In this document: in pieces, positions 12,090 through 23,352 of the stretch
Layout of the letters: the number at the start of each line of letters is the position of its first letter
Position numbering within the stretch: the first letter of the stretch is position 1
Assembly: GCF_907165205.1 (NCBI RefSeq)
Contig: NC_058192.1
Span: 7,998,001 to 8,062,000, forward strand
From: Coccinella septempunctata
Lineage: Eukaryota; Arthropoda; Insecta; Coleoptera; Coccinellidae
DNA length: 64,000 nt
Reading direction: 5' to 3'
Program-made: the position numbers and the translations under genes
The notes under the pieces: model-generated
The model's database searches: none
Seen by the model: the letters and a program-made list of their open reading frames with translations, nothing else
Told to the model about the DNA's origin: nothing

Positions 12090-12353
12090 AGTGTATGTTT
12101 CTTTGAGTGCTTTTAAATATTTTTTTATGATCTTCATCTAGTAATGCATCCAATGTTTTGTTGTCGAGTGCTGTTGGCTGTCCAAAGGAAGGCTTGTCTT
12201 CAAGGCTGAAATTACCATTCTTGAAATGTTGATAGCATGATTTTTAGTTGGAGCATTGTCAGCATAAACTTCCACGAGGATAATATGATGAATCTGCTGC
12301 ACTCTTATTGCAATTAAAGCAGAAAACTGAAACCTCCGTTTTCGTAGAGGCAT
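12090..12353 (-). pseudogene. Mariner transposase N-terminus, second mariner family
   Basis: On the minus strand, with one frameshift, it reads VSVFCFNCNKSAAD, then HIILVEVYADNAPTKNHA, then HFKNGNFSLEDKPSFGQPT and LDNKTLDALLDED. This is the helix-turn-helix half of a mariner transposase of the type with LVEVYGDNAP, then a RFKNGDFDLEDKPRSGRP-like linker, then ALLDED. It differs from the six-copy family in this window. The catalytic half is missing. A much worse scrap of the same type may lie at 57690. Confidence 0.65.
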
Positions 12354-12848
12354 GCATATAAACGTTTTAACTGAGGTATATATGCAAATACCGTCAATAT
12401 CTCCACGCTGTTCAGGCTGCTACCAGAAGCTTGTTTTGCCTCTTCATCTAACAAGGTACGCTTTCCTGCTTCTCTCTACCTCTATTATGTTCAATATATT
12501 CCGCTCTGGGAGCAGTTTGTCTAGCTTAACTAACTCCTTTTAATGAATAAACATATGAGCAACATCAGCTTGGGCTGTATATTAGAAATTCTAAACTCAA
12601 GCCACAAGCTTAGCGACCTGGGAAATGACTGTTTTGTATCAAATTCTGTACTTTGCCTTCCGGATTAAATCAGGAAATGATTTCCAGAGAATGAGCACTC
12701 GATTGAATCCTGGAGCGGACGGATCAGTCATAGGTGCCATTACAATAATCCTTCTGGCAGGAATTCGATCGTTCTCGAGCTGCCATGTTTCGAAAGTAAG
12801 GACATTTTCTGCCATAGGTTGTTGTCTTCCACTGTAGATAACACTCGA
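12354..12848. other. Unique DNA with one exon-like segment
   Basis: A plus-strand open frame at 12625-12837 contains a stretch preceded by AAATCAG and followed by GTAAGG (12674-12795). This is the pattern of a short internal exon, and its translation includes a hydrophobic run (VIGAITIILLAGI). No domain is recognised; see findings. Confidence 0.2.
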
Positions 12849-13416
12849 ATGGGGAATTCTCCTCAATTTGGGTTATCACTGCATATGCAAGTTTAAACTG
12901 AATAATTATGAGTTTCATTCATGATTTCTTCAAATTCACCGCGGAAACTATTCAAAATCATCCTTCAAATATGGGGTTTTAAAATTTAAATCGCTTTGTG
13001 CGGATATCACGATTTGGCATCAACGCATACAAGACAATGAAAAGAAACATGTCCGATCAGCTTGTTTATAAAATAACAGCTGTTGATCTACAGGCGCCTA
13101 CTTACTGGCGAGCTTCAACTGCAACCGTCCATAAAAATCCCATACAATTTTACGACCTTCCTCGTTCGTCGCAGACTTCATAGTCAGCCATCTTTGTCTA
13201 TCTCATCAAGATAATGTATTTGTTGTCTTTTATTATCAACTTGTTGCCAACTTGTGCAATCCACATGAAACGCTTTAAATTTTAAATACCCATTTTTATT
13301 TTTCATTTTTAAATATTTTTTTTTGGGGAAACGGTTGAAATGGTTATTTCAAAATTTGACGTTTCAAAGATATTTCATAAAAAATTCATCATTTTCGTCA
13401 GAAGGAGTATTCCCTA
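12849..13416. mobile_element. GGGAAT-ended MITE, copy 1
   Basis: The left end AATGGGGAATTCTCCTC pairs with the right end AGGAGTATTCCCTATT as a short terminal inverted repeat. The body of about 570 bp is shared with 15464-16044 (same orientation) and 63481-64000 (opposite orientation), for example TTTAAATCGCTTTGTGCGGA and GACGTTTCAAAGATATTTCA. Reading frames inside differ in integrity between copies, so no gene is called. Confidence 0.8.
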
Positions 13417-15463
13417 TTGAACCTGGCATATTTAAATGAATTTAAATAATGAATTCTCGCATAGAGGTCCTTATATGTCAATAATTGATAGGTCAAACAT
13501 TTTGTGAATATTTTCAATACAACTGGCCACCAGTTAACGTTCTTACAGAGGCCAAGTTAACTTTGCTTTGAGCCTCATCGTAGGTGATTGCAAAGTTTAT
13601 ACTTTACATTTAAATAACCCTTCGAGGAGCCATCGAATAGGTTCGAATCTGGCTATCTGTGGGGCCACTCATTCTATGAGAATATAGGGATTAAGATTAC
13701 AGTTGAAAGGACTTATTAACTACATTCACAAATGAAATATATCGTGAAAGTAAGCAGTTTCTAAATCCTCGAGTTCCGAAGAAAGAAATAATCGTTGTTG
13801 CTATTGATCTTTGATCAAGGTACGTTCACAGCGGCGCAACAAAGCAAACTGAATATAATATGAAGTCATAAGATATCGATGAGCACTAAATCAAGCATGA
13901 AGCATAAATCTTTCAAAATTGTGGACAGTTCCAGACAAGAAGAACCGGATACACAGTATTTATTAAACTTTTATAAAATTCATTATCGCCAGACCGAGCC
14001 TTTCGAGCGTGTCATTATAGAATCATTTCGGAATGAGATTTGTGGTGGATTGATATTTGTTTTTGTGGCGTTAGTGTCTGCTCATTTCACCGATCTGGGA
14101 TTTCCATGCTTCCTGAGGTGTAAATATTTCAAATAGACAATGTGGCTGTTCGAAGGAAGGGTTATTTGATTACCAGCAGTTGGTATCCGATTGAAGAAAA
14201 CAATAGATCTCCTGAATCTGCATCAAAACTCAATTTTGAGAATTTTACTGAGACTTAATAGAACATTAATTGTCTACTTATTAGAAAAAACAGAGGTCAT
14301 CTCATAAAAAGCCCCCCTATTTTTTTGTAGAAAGTATTTTTGAATTCTGCTCCTTCGCATACAGGGTGAATAGGAAATTTCGAGCCATATTTCCAAAACA
14401 AAAGCAGCCTTTGTCTGAAACACTCATCTCCCAGACAGCTTCATTGAATGGACTTCGAGTTCATTGAGCAAATACTTATTTCTTGATCTTTTTTATGTGA
14501 ACCATGATTGTGGGCCAGCCCACAATCATGGTTCACCTTGCTGGTCAAACTTCAATTACACGGTTGATTTTTGATTTATCTTAGTTCTATCAAATATACC
14601 TCTTCTCGAGAAAAAGCTTCAGATACTACTCATTTCTATCGCATTTTGTATATTTACTAAATAAACTGATGTTAGACTAGTATTTCTTCGTATCGAGAAT
14701 GTGGTGGTTAGACTGGGAGAATCCATATCGAATATGAGCGCACCTGTTTCGATTCACCAGTATTGGTGAATTGAATCAGTTTGAAGAAAATTTTTTATTC
14801 ACATTTCGGACCATAGAAGTAGAACAGCTGTTACACTTCTCAACGAGTACTTCCATTCATAGAATGATTGACCGTGAGCATAACGATTTTTTCCGGTTAT
14901 TGGAATCAAACAGACTCCAATCAGGCATCAATCACAGGATGTAAGCTTGGATGGAGATGACTTGCATGTTGAAATCGGTAATAGATAATTTAAAGTTAGC
15001 GATATGGGTTTCGTTATAGTTTCGAGCATGTAGACAAACTATCGAAAAATCGACTTTCCTAAGGATATTCTCACCAAAAGCAAAATTTCAAAAGCCTAAA
15101 CCTCAACAGTCTTTTGAAATTCGAATTTTGGGGGGTCCCATATCATTATTGCAGCTTATTTCTACTAAAAATCGTTTTGTCATTCCAAAAACTTCACTAT
15201 TGAAATGTATGCAGTGTCATTTTTTATCGGGAAGAGATATTTCAACCAGATCTGGACTATCAAGTGATGTTTTTTCTGATTGAAGAGAGCTACAGGATCC
15301 TACTTTATGAATGACTGTGAGATCAATCTGCAGTAGTGAAATCCTACATAGAACCATCCCTTTCATTATAAAACTTGAGAGTTTGGGAAAAATCTATTTC
15401 AATCATTGAGTGTTGAGAATCTTCCATGTACAAGACCCACCCTGTATATTGAAGGCACTGATA
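13417..15463. other. Unique DNA, no gene seen; isolated MITE-type ends
   Basis: It contains an 85-codon featureless frame at 13879-14136. A lone TACAGGGTG end lies near 14359 and a CACCCTGTA end near 15440; their following sequences do not match each other, so they are not called as one element. A near-perfect 40-bp palindrome lies at 14497. Confidence 0.4.
14497..14536. repeat. 40-bp near-perfect palindrome
   Basis: Two 19-base arms (starting GTGAACCATGATTGTGGG) are exact reverse complements, separated by only two bases (CA). The sequence does not recur elsewhere in the window. It could be a small foldback insertion or an inverted duplication. Confidence 0.9.
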
Positions 15464-16044
15464 ATGGGGAGTTCTCCTCAATTTGGGTTATCACTGCATA
15501 TGTAAGTTCAAACTGAAGAATTATGAGTTTCATTCATGATTTTTTCAAATTCACTGCGGAAGCTATACAAAATCATCCTTCAAATATGGGGTTTTAAAAT
15601 TTAAATCGCTTTGTGCGGAGTTTACGATTTGGCAACAGCGCTTACAAGACAATGAAAAGAACAATGTCCGATCAGCTTGTTTATAGAATATCAGCTGTTG
15701 ATTTACAGGCGCGTACTTACTGGCGAGCTTCAACTGCAACCAGCCATAAAAATCCCATAAAATTTTACGTTCGTCGCAGACTTCATAGACAGCCATCTTT
15801 GTCTATCTCATCAAGATAATTCATTTGTCGTCCTTTATTATCAAGGCATATTTCAGTCGATGTTGCCAACTTGTGCAATTCTCACAAAACGCTTTAAACT
15901 TTAAATACCCATTTTTATTTTTTATTTTTAAGTGCATAAAATAATTTTTCTTGGGAAAAGGTTGAAATGGTTATTTCAAAATGTGACGTTTCAAAGATAT
16001 TTCATAAAAAATACATCATTTTCGTCAGAAGGAGTATTCCCTAT
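15464..16044. mobile_element. GGGAAT-ended MITE, copy 2
   Basis: Near-identical to the copy at 12849, with ends AATGGGGAGTTCTCCTC and GGAGTATTCCCTATT. It carries an antisense open frame of 77 codons (15563-15796) that is also open in the copy at the window end but broken in copy 1. No known domain is seen in it. Confidence 0.82.
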
Positions 16045-16748
16045 TGTTTGATGTTTCCTTTCACCGTTACAGTATAATTTTCAACCGCATTTTAAAGAAG
16101 CAAATCCATTCATTCGGCCATATATCACCCTCCCCATTGTTTCACATCACCGGCTCTATTTAAGGAACTCCGTTCACCCCAAAGCCCTATTAATTGATAG
16201 GCACAATGTCCTCACGGACACGGTTTGTCAGAATCCTGTCTCTGCGAGATCCAAAGATTGATACCGTGTACCCTCATAACCTGCTCCGTTTCCAAAGAAA
16301 GACTTAACTCAGACGCGCCTCGTAAACATGTCAAAAACGGTTTTGTTTTAAAACTGGGAAACAATGAGACGTGGAGATTTGTGTGTCGCCATCTACGAGC
16401 GCGACGAAGCCATCACCGACAGCTGTCAGGCCAACACGCATTACCGAATCTTCTGATATCTGAAGATGGGGACCGGCCAGAAAAAGCGAGACCCATTAAA
16501 ACAGTTCTATAATAATATTTGGCCCATAAAAAAGGCGAATAAGAAGAGTACGCGACGGAACAAAGGACGTTCTAGAATTTTTTCGGGCGAATATTCGGCC
16601 TTTGTCAGGGAATATTTCATTTTTTTTACAGTCGCTGGAATTCCGAGGCATCGCATTCTTGTTTCGTTTCGTTCTCCTTTATGAACATTGATATTCTGGA
16701 TATTGTATTCATATTCTTGCCGAAAGCCGAGTTCGATGAAGGTAGGTA
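16045..16748. other. Unique GC-richer DNA, no gene seen
   Basis: At 16100-16680 the DNA is non-repetitive and richer in GC and CG words. A 95-codon frame at 16225-16512 begins with a non-ATG codon and has no domain. Candidate conserved non-coding DNA only. Confidence 0.35.
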
Positions 16749-17528
16749 TACTCCATTCACTTTTATTTTAGCACTCGGTTGGCCATGGAAATTTGACACA
16801 TTTCACTCTGTATAATACGAAAATGTGGGGTTATGACGCTTGTCAAAACATTTTTGGGTTTTAAATCAACGCTATAATGCCCGTTCTACGTAAAAGTTTC
16901 TGTTATTACGTATTTTATCCCAATGTCGAATCTCTTCGGAAAATCGAACATAATCGAAGTTTATACAAACTGAGTGAAGGCATACCAAATCCAGTTATTT
17001 GCATGGAAAATACAAGAAATCAGTATAATATCATAATATGCACTAGCTTGAGGAGAGTAGGTAAATGTTCGTTATCTTCTTTGGCTAAAGTTTAAATACG
17101 TTAATTAGTTGTAGATTTCAAAAATATTAATCCGAAGATGAAATGCATATGATGCAGTGGTTGGGAATGGGTATCTCCCGAAGGAATTAACAGATAATTA
17201 TTATCTATTATTATAATACAAGAATGTTAAATTCTTCAACAAAAATCATCTTGCATCAATATAAGTAAAAGTAATTAAAGGAAGTTTAAAGTCAATATGA
17301 ACAAAAATTTCACAATCTTTCTGATTGTGGAAATATTCAGCTGAAATATAAGTCGTTCGGATTCAGATGAAACATTATATAAATTCTCTGACATTGAATA
17401 TGTTCGCTACCGTCTGACGTATTGTGACATTAACGACATTTCATGAGTGCCAACCTTACTCCGTTCTAGTTACAAAAACTTGAGAAAATTATTTCATGGC
17501 GAACCGACTGCTAAAATAAATGTGCGTA
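16749..17528 (-). mobile_element. TIR element TIRX, copy 1 (deleted)
   Basis: The terminal inverted repeats (ATTTTAGCACTCGGTTGGCC on the left, GGCGAACCGACTGCTAAAAT on the right) extend to TATACTCCATTCAC, flanked by TA. The body matches the two longer copies at 31673 and 40040 in reverse orientation, but the centre is deleted and the captured LINE tail they carry is absent. TA duplication and TIR structure point to the Tc1/mariner superfamily. Confidence 0.8.
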
Positions 17529-20500
17529 TAGGTTGAAATTTTTTACTTTCACGTCAAGTCAAGGCTGATTTGTATATCCAGAAGTGTTCAAGTGTTGAGA
17601 TCTAAATCGAATTAGCAAACTTGCCATCTATTGGACCAAAATGGGAAGAAGGTCTCATTGAAGAAGGGTCGATGCTGACCATGGTTTCGATTACATTTGA
17701 GCGACACAACTCCCAATACGATGAAAAACGAATTGACGGCCCCTAATTAAACACCAGTAGGACCTTCTGAGTATTATTAAGTACTCGAGCGCCATCTAGT
17801 AAGCAATCAGATAAAACTCTATTCCTAGTGGCATATGTGATGTCCCATTTCTCCTAATTCAGTTCGCTACTTCGCAGAAGGTAAAAATATCTCTGAAAAT
17901 AGATATCATGAAAAGTAGGCAAGCTGATTGGAACATTTCAGAAATTTCTTCTTTTCGGTTGCGTAGACGTCTCCCTTAGACATTGGATCACCCTGTACGT
18001 ATAAGTTGCCTCTCCAATAAGGCCGAACAGTTGTGGGAACCGCGTCTCGGCCGTTGAGGAGTGTGAAGAATATCGAATCAGTCCGAAGATAATAACAATT
18101 TTCCACGGTAGGAATGAAATGCGTGCTGGGAGATGCGGCGTGACACTGTTTATTAAGAAACAGCCCTCTCATCATATCCTCTCTGGAAATTATAACTTCA
18201 CAACCAGTCACAAACCAATTTCGGTTATGAATTGGTGTGTGAAGAGTAGTCATTGCTACTGTGCCAGCCGGCATGATGGGGCGTTTTTTGAAGACCACCT
18301 CCGGTTCACTCATTCATGGTGGAATATTGATATTGGAATATTCGACTGTCGATCGGGGTTATACAGGATCTTCGGATGATTTGGTTCATGCTGGGGGTAT
18401 CATTTTCGAATTTCATTTGACAAGGAAGAATTGAAGGACCCAAAATATACTGCCCCACAAAAGTTGAGGAAGTTTCATCTAATTAATTCAAAATTCTCAT
18501 GAAAATGTAAAAGTTATCGAATGAGAAGAGTATACATTCGATTTTTCATAAATGACTATTTGGTGGACTAGAATCGCCAACTCTTGAAATGGCCACTTCC
18601 TGAATTTTTTTTGGACATAACTAAACCAACTTCTAAACTAAATAATCAACTTGCAGATATAATTTTTTCTACATCCCATAACCTGAGCTCAATGAATAGC
18701 AGGAGAAAGAAGAAACAGTTTTGGAATTAAATTCGTGCACACAAATTATCCCCGAATGATTCCCACTCATCCGAAATCACCTGATTGCATAAATTTTCAA
18801 CTTCTGTTGGCTAATGCACTATTCGAGATTGGGCCAATTCAATGCAGTGCAATTAAAATTGTTTCCCAAATTACCTACCCAATGTTGAGTTTTGAATCGG
18901 TTAAATTGGTATGTTATTTCGAAGCTGGGATAGTTATCAAATTGTTTGTTGTGTAATCAAAATTTCAATTGTACTGCCCCATGGTCCGCTGCAAGATTAA
19001 AGGGATTCTGAACGCTGGATAGAAATCCGGAGCGATTCTGCTGGTATATTGCAAGTTTCAAGTTTGTCGTCTAATTATAAAACTTTGTGGTTCACGCTTG
19101 TTTCGAACTTCAAATCTTCGAAAAACCGAGTTATTATGTTGGGATTTTCCAATTCGGAATGATAGTATCGGAATGATAGTATCAAATAAGAAAATGCATC
19201 GAAGGACCAAATCTTTGCTGTTGAATTATCATTTCCCTGAGTACAAGTACCGTCATGATTTACACGAGACCGTAATCCTCCCTACTCTTTAATTTTTTTT
19301 AATAGTTACTATGAAATTTTATTTTCATATTCCAGCTCCTTCGGACAAGCTCTCTGGAGTGCAGTCACTGTGCACTTCATAGCCTACGATAGTAATAGAA
19401 CCCCTATACAGAGGAGCAAATAGGGGTGAGACTTCCTGTCTTACCCTTTTCTCATTTTGGACTTAATTGTGAAATTTACCAGCTCATTTGAATATTCTAA
19501 TACAAAATACGATGATTTTTGACTTTTCATTCATATGCTGATTCTGACCATGACGTTTGATAAACCAGTGAATAATGTCTTATAATTCACGAGTGTTTTA
19601 TGAATGCCATAATGTTAAGGAAAACAGGAAAATATACAATTGGTGGTTTTCCGACAAATTATATCGCTAGAAAATAACTTACTCTGAAGAAAAATTATGT
19701 TTATTTAATCTTCATTAGAATTTTTCAATTTTCATTCTGATAAAGGAGAAAAGTTTCATTAAATTCGTCCAGAATGTAGTCATTTCGAAGTCATTGCCCA
19801 ATAATAGTTCCAATTCGAACGAAACCGAATATATTGACATTTATAAATTGTTTGTTTACAGTTAAAATTCCACAATTCGACTAACATGCTACCCAGATGT
19901 GTAAGGAAGGCACTAAAATTGGTCTGGGAGTTACATAGAATAGATAATGGCATTTATCTTAAATGGGAAATGAAGTACATCTAAACGCTTAAAGAGTTCT
20001 GAGATAAGATTATGGTCGATAATGAACTCAACGAATAACTTTGAGATTTATAGACCACACACGCGCGTGCATCAAAGCTTCCTCTCTTCGATTCAATGTG
20101 AAAAATGCCCCTACGGCTTGGTTTCTCTACCAATTGTTCATACACGTTCTACCCTGGGAGACTTAATTTATTGTGTTGTATAGTTATATAATAAAACCTA
20201 TTACCTACCTAGATCTTGATGATTTCCTTTGCTCAATTTGAATTTCGTGCTATATTTCAATACACTTCCCATAATTGTATGTTAAATATTAAAAAAACAC
20301 ACCTTAACTTTTTCGAAACTACTCATTTACACCCTGCGTAGGTTAATGTCATCAACGTTAGGTTATCTATGATCAACGTCTACATTTTGACAACAGGAAT
20401 TCAAGGAAAAGATGACGTTCAGTCACAGAACATTAACCATAAAAAATATGGTTTATTCAGTTCTTTAGACGCTCTTTATAAATCAAAAAGATGAAGTAGT

Positions 20501-21198
20501 GTTTAATAAAAGAGTTATAGCACTTACGGTACATTTGTGGGCTGAACTGGATTGTTCTTAGGTTCATCACATGGATCTGACAAATCTTCACCCGCCTCTA
20601 CCAAGTCCCCGAATTATTAATGAATTCGGAATTGAATAATAACGGAAGCTGTTTAGCCTCGGGCGCCAGAAAGAGACATTTTAATCGAAAACGGCGCAAC
20701 ATGAGGTCTAGCCTTATTGGGATTTCTCGCATGTTTTCGGAGTAAATCGGCAGCCGTTGTAGACTGCATAGGGAGATGATTGAGTGTTTAGGACGCAATC
20801 GGATGGAGAAAGAAAATTTCCAGGCTTAGGCACTAACACCGATATTTTTATCAGTATGTTGAAGGAAAGTTCTGCTTTACCGAATGCCGAGAAGTGACCG
20901 ACTGATCATTCAGATTAAACGTTAGCATATGATTTCAACGTCTGCGACCTGTTCATATACGATTCAGAATACACCATATTTTCCTGGGAAGATCAAAACC
21001 AGGAACTCTATTCGAGGGATCACAACTAATTTTGGGTTGAAAATAGTGTACGTATTCAGCCTTCCAAATAATGACCTTGTGTCCTTCGAATTAAGGAAAG
21101 AGTTGGACCAAAAGGGTTTACGCGACTTCAGTCTAGGATTCGTATTTTGTGGAATGTAGGATAAAATTGGAAATGAGTCGGGAAAGGAGTGGAATTTA
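17529..21198. other. Unique DNA, no confirmed gene
   Basis: A 135-codon minus-strand frame (17906-18313) runs through a CACCCTGTA element end near 17998 and has no domain, so it is not called. A 14-base direct duplication (GGAATGATAGTATC) lies at about 19157-19184. A minus-strand exon-like segment ends at a GTAAGTGC donor near 20528 (see findings). Otherwise nothing is recognised. Confidence 0.35.
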
Positions 21199-22446
21199 CG
21201 ACGATATATTGAAAAATTCTTAGCCTACTATTGAACCAAACAAAATTTCAATGTCGAAATATTTTATTACTCAACATATTCCTACCTTAATTGGATACAT
21301 TTATTACAGCGAACCTGCAACGTCTCTAGACCTTCAAAAAAAAATGTTCCTTCTTACTCTGCAAACCAGACCTCCACAGCTTTTATTACCTCCACGTTGG
21401 AAGAAAATTTACGACCTTTTAAACTTTTTTTCAGTTGAGGAAAGAGATGGTAGTCGGATGGAGCCAAATCTGGTGAATAAGGGGAGTGTTCTGGTAATTC
21501 AAACCCTAAATCACGAATTATTTGCAGAGAGATTTGTGTGCAGGGGCGTTGTCCTGCAAAAACAAAACACCTTCGGATAGCTTTCCGCGTGTTTCCTCTT
21601 TAATTTTTTTCCCGGAGAGTGGTCAGTAATGTCGAATAGTAATCTCCGGTTATTGCTCTACCCTTATCCAAAAAATCAATCATGATTACTCCATGGCAAT
21701 CCCAAAAATCTGAAGCAAGAAATTTTCCAGCAGATTTTTGGACACGAAACTTCTTAGGTCTTGGAGAACCAGAGTGTCGCCATTCCAGCGATTGTTGCTT
21801 TGTTTCTGGATCGTTGAAATGTACCTTAGTCTCATCCATAGTAACAATTTGGTTTAAGAGGTCTATATCGTTTTCAAATCGAGCACAGATCGAACGCGAT
21901 GCTTCTACCCTTGCACACTTTTGGTCAAAATTCAAACATTTGGGGATCCATTTTGCAGCAATTTTTCTCATGTCCAAATTGACGTGAACTGTATGATGAA
22001 CACGTTCGTATGAAATATTCAGTGCTCCAGATATCCGCTTAAGCTCAATTCGACGGTCTGATAAAATCATGTCATGAACAGCATCGATATTTTCAGGGAC
22101 TGACAGGAACTGGCCTTCCCGATCGGTCATCATCTTCAATGGAAAATTTACCTATTTTGAAGCTTGCAGTCCAATTTTTCACGGTGGCATACGAAGGACA
22201 TTGATCACCAAGGGTATTAAGCATATCTTCGTAAATATGCTTACCTCTTAACCCTTTTAAATACAGGTAATTGATGGTGGCTCGATAGTCCAATTTTTCG
22301 ATTCTCACAATTTTGCTGGACATCTTCTTTCTTCAAATTTATTGCGTAACTCTGGTTTAATTTTTTGAACTCAAACTTCACACTGACACTTCTAATGAGT
22401 TATTGTTCGTTGCTATGATAATGCAATATTTTTTTTTATGCATATG
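21199..22446 (-). mobile_element. Mariner element, copy 2 (nearly full length)
   Basis: The transposase 3' end faces left: the terminal repeat CGACGATATATTGAAAAATT follows a TA at 21197-21198. The transposase end of the leader (TATTTTTTTTTATGCATA) is reached near 22446, but the outermost 5' terminal repeat beyond it is degenerate, so that boundary is approximate. Confidence 0.85.
21267..22323 (-). pseudogene. Mariner transposase, frameshifted
   Basis: The ATG at 22323 starts MSSKIVRIEKLDYRATINYL. The frame breaks near 22110, around the RPVPVSP and FLSVPENID overlap, and continues in a second frame to 21600. That frame covers LNISYERVHHTVHV, the first catalytic aspartate in TMDETK (normally TMDETW), WRHSGSPRPKKFRVQKSAG, and DCHGVIMIDFLDKGR. 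A further frameshift after LLTTLREKN separates the C-terminal part. In this family that part holds the DNAPAH and PDLAPSDYH motifs with 34 residues between the aspartates (DD34D). Several lesions make it inactive. Confidence 0.85.
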
Positions 22447-23352
22447 TACGGAATTTGATGCTTGAGCTAGCCCACATGCTTACCCTTCTTGAAACGCCGA
22501 AAGCATTCTCTACATGATTTATCACTTATAACTTATAGCATTGCAACCTTACATTCCCAGCCTTCGATGCACTTTAGCTGTATCTTTCTTCCAATTAAAA
22601 TAGAACACATAATCAAACATATTCAACACAGTTTTTGGATGAAACTTGAAAGCAATTGAAAGGTCATTGAAATCTTCTTCTATCTTCTAAATTTTTCATT
22701 AACAAAGAACAGGAACAAAGTCACAAACAAATTGATTCGCGTATGAAGGCATAAAAGTTAAATGCCCCGTTATTAATTAGCGAAACGCCCATGCAGAGAT
22801 GCCCACCGCCAGGCCGGCTCTGATCCCCCTGATCCAATTTGGGGCCTCAATAAAACTGCCAGGGTAAGCTCCGTCGAAGTTGTTAAGTGACATGAATTAT
22901 CTGGACCCCCGGGGGGTACGCACAACTACCATCCACCGGCAACCCCCTAGCTGCTACGATACGTGCCTTGACACATTTTAGACGAAATAAGAATTTAAAT
23001 TAAAACCCATTATTTATAATAAATCGAAGCGCGTTTCCTGTTTCTCGATGTCGTCGGCCCGATGAAATGGAAAAAATACGAAAATATACGGAGGCATGAA
23101 AAACGACGTCGATCGCGTCGACATTCGAAATGAATTTTGGGCGAGAAGGGAATCCGATATTAATTTGTGTTCGGATTTTATTCGGATAATTGGAAACTTC
23201 CAGGCAGGACAACAAGACAGTTTCGATGGGAAGAAATCGGAATATATTGTCGCAGAATTGATTCCTGAAAGAACAAACTCAACGACAGAGGAAAACTGGA
23301 ATCTGAATAAACTTTGAAAAAAAATAGGAAAGTGTTTTGAAAAAAAAACTGA
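22447..23352. other. Unique DNA with GC-rich patch, no gene seen
   Basis: 22790-22950 is strikingly GC-rich for this window (for example GACCCCCGGGGGGTACGCAC) and unique. Overlapping sense and antisense short frames at 23000-23317 have no domains. Possible conserved non-coding DNA. Confidence 0.35.

Noticed and set aside
12998..13183. 61-codon frame in the GGGAAT MITE
   Set aside because: Part of a dispersed non-autonomous repeat; the equivalent frame in copy 2 differs and has no known domain.
13620..13660. GGTTCGAATCTGG, resembling a tRNA T-arm
   Set aside because: No matching acceptor stem, D-arm or anticodon arm at the right spacing.
14359..15450. TACAGGGTG near 14359 and CACCCTGTA near 15440 as one TIR element
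   Set aside because: Only the 9-base tips match; inner sequences (AATAGGAAATTTCG against GGTCTTGTACATGG) are unrelated.
16225..16512. 95-codon plus-strand frame in a GC-rich patch
   Set aside because: Starts with TTG, no domain, no splice context; GC-rich DNA gives long frames by chance.
17906..18313. 135-codon minus-strand ATG frame, one of the longest outside transposons
   Set aside because: It runs across a CACCCTGTA element end near 17998, an opposite-strand frame is equally open, and no domain was recognised.
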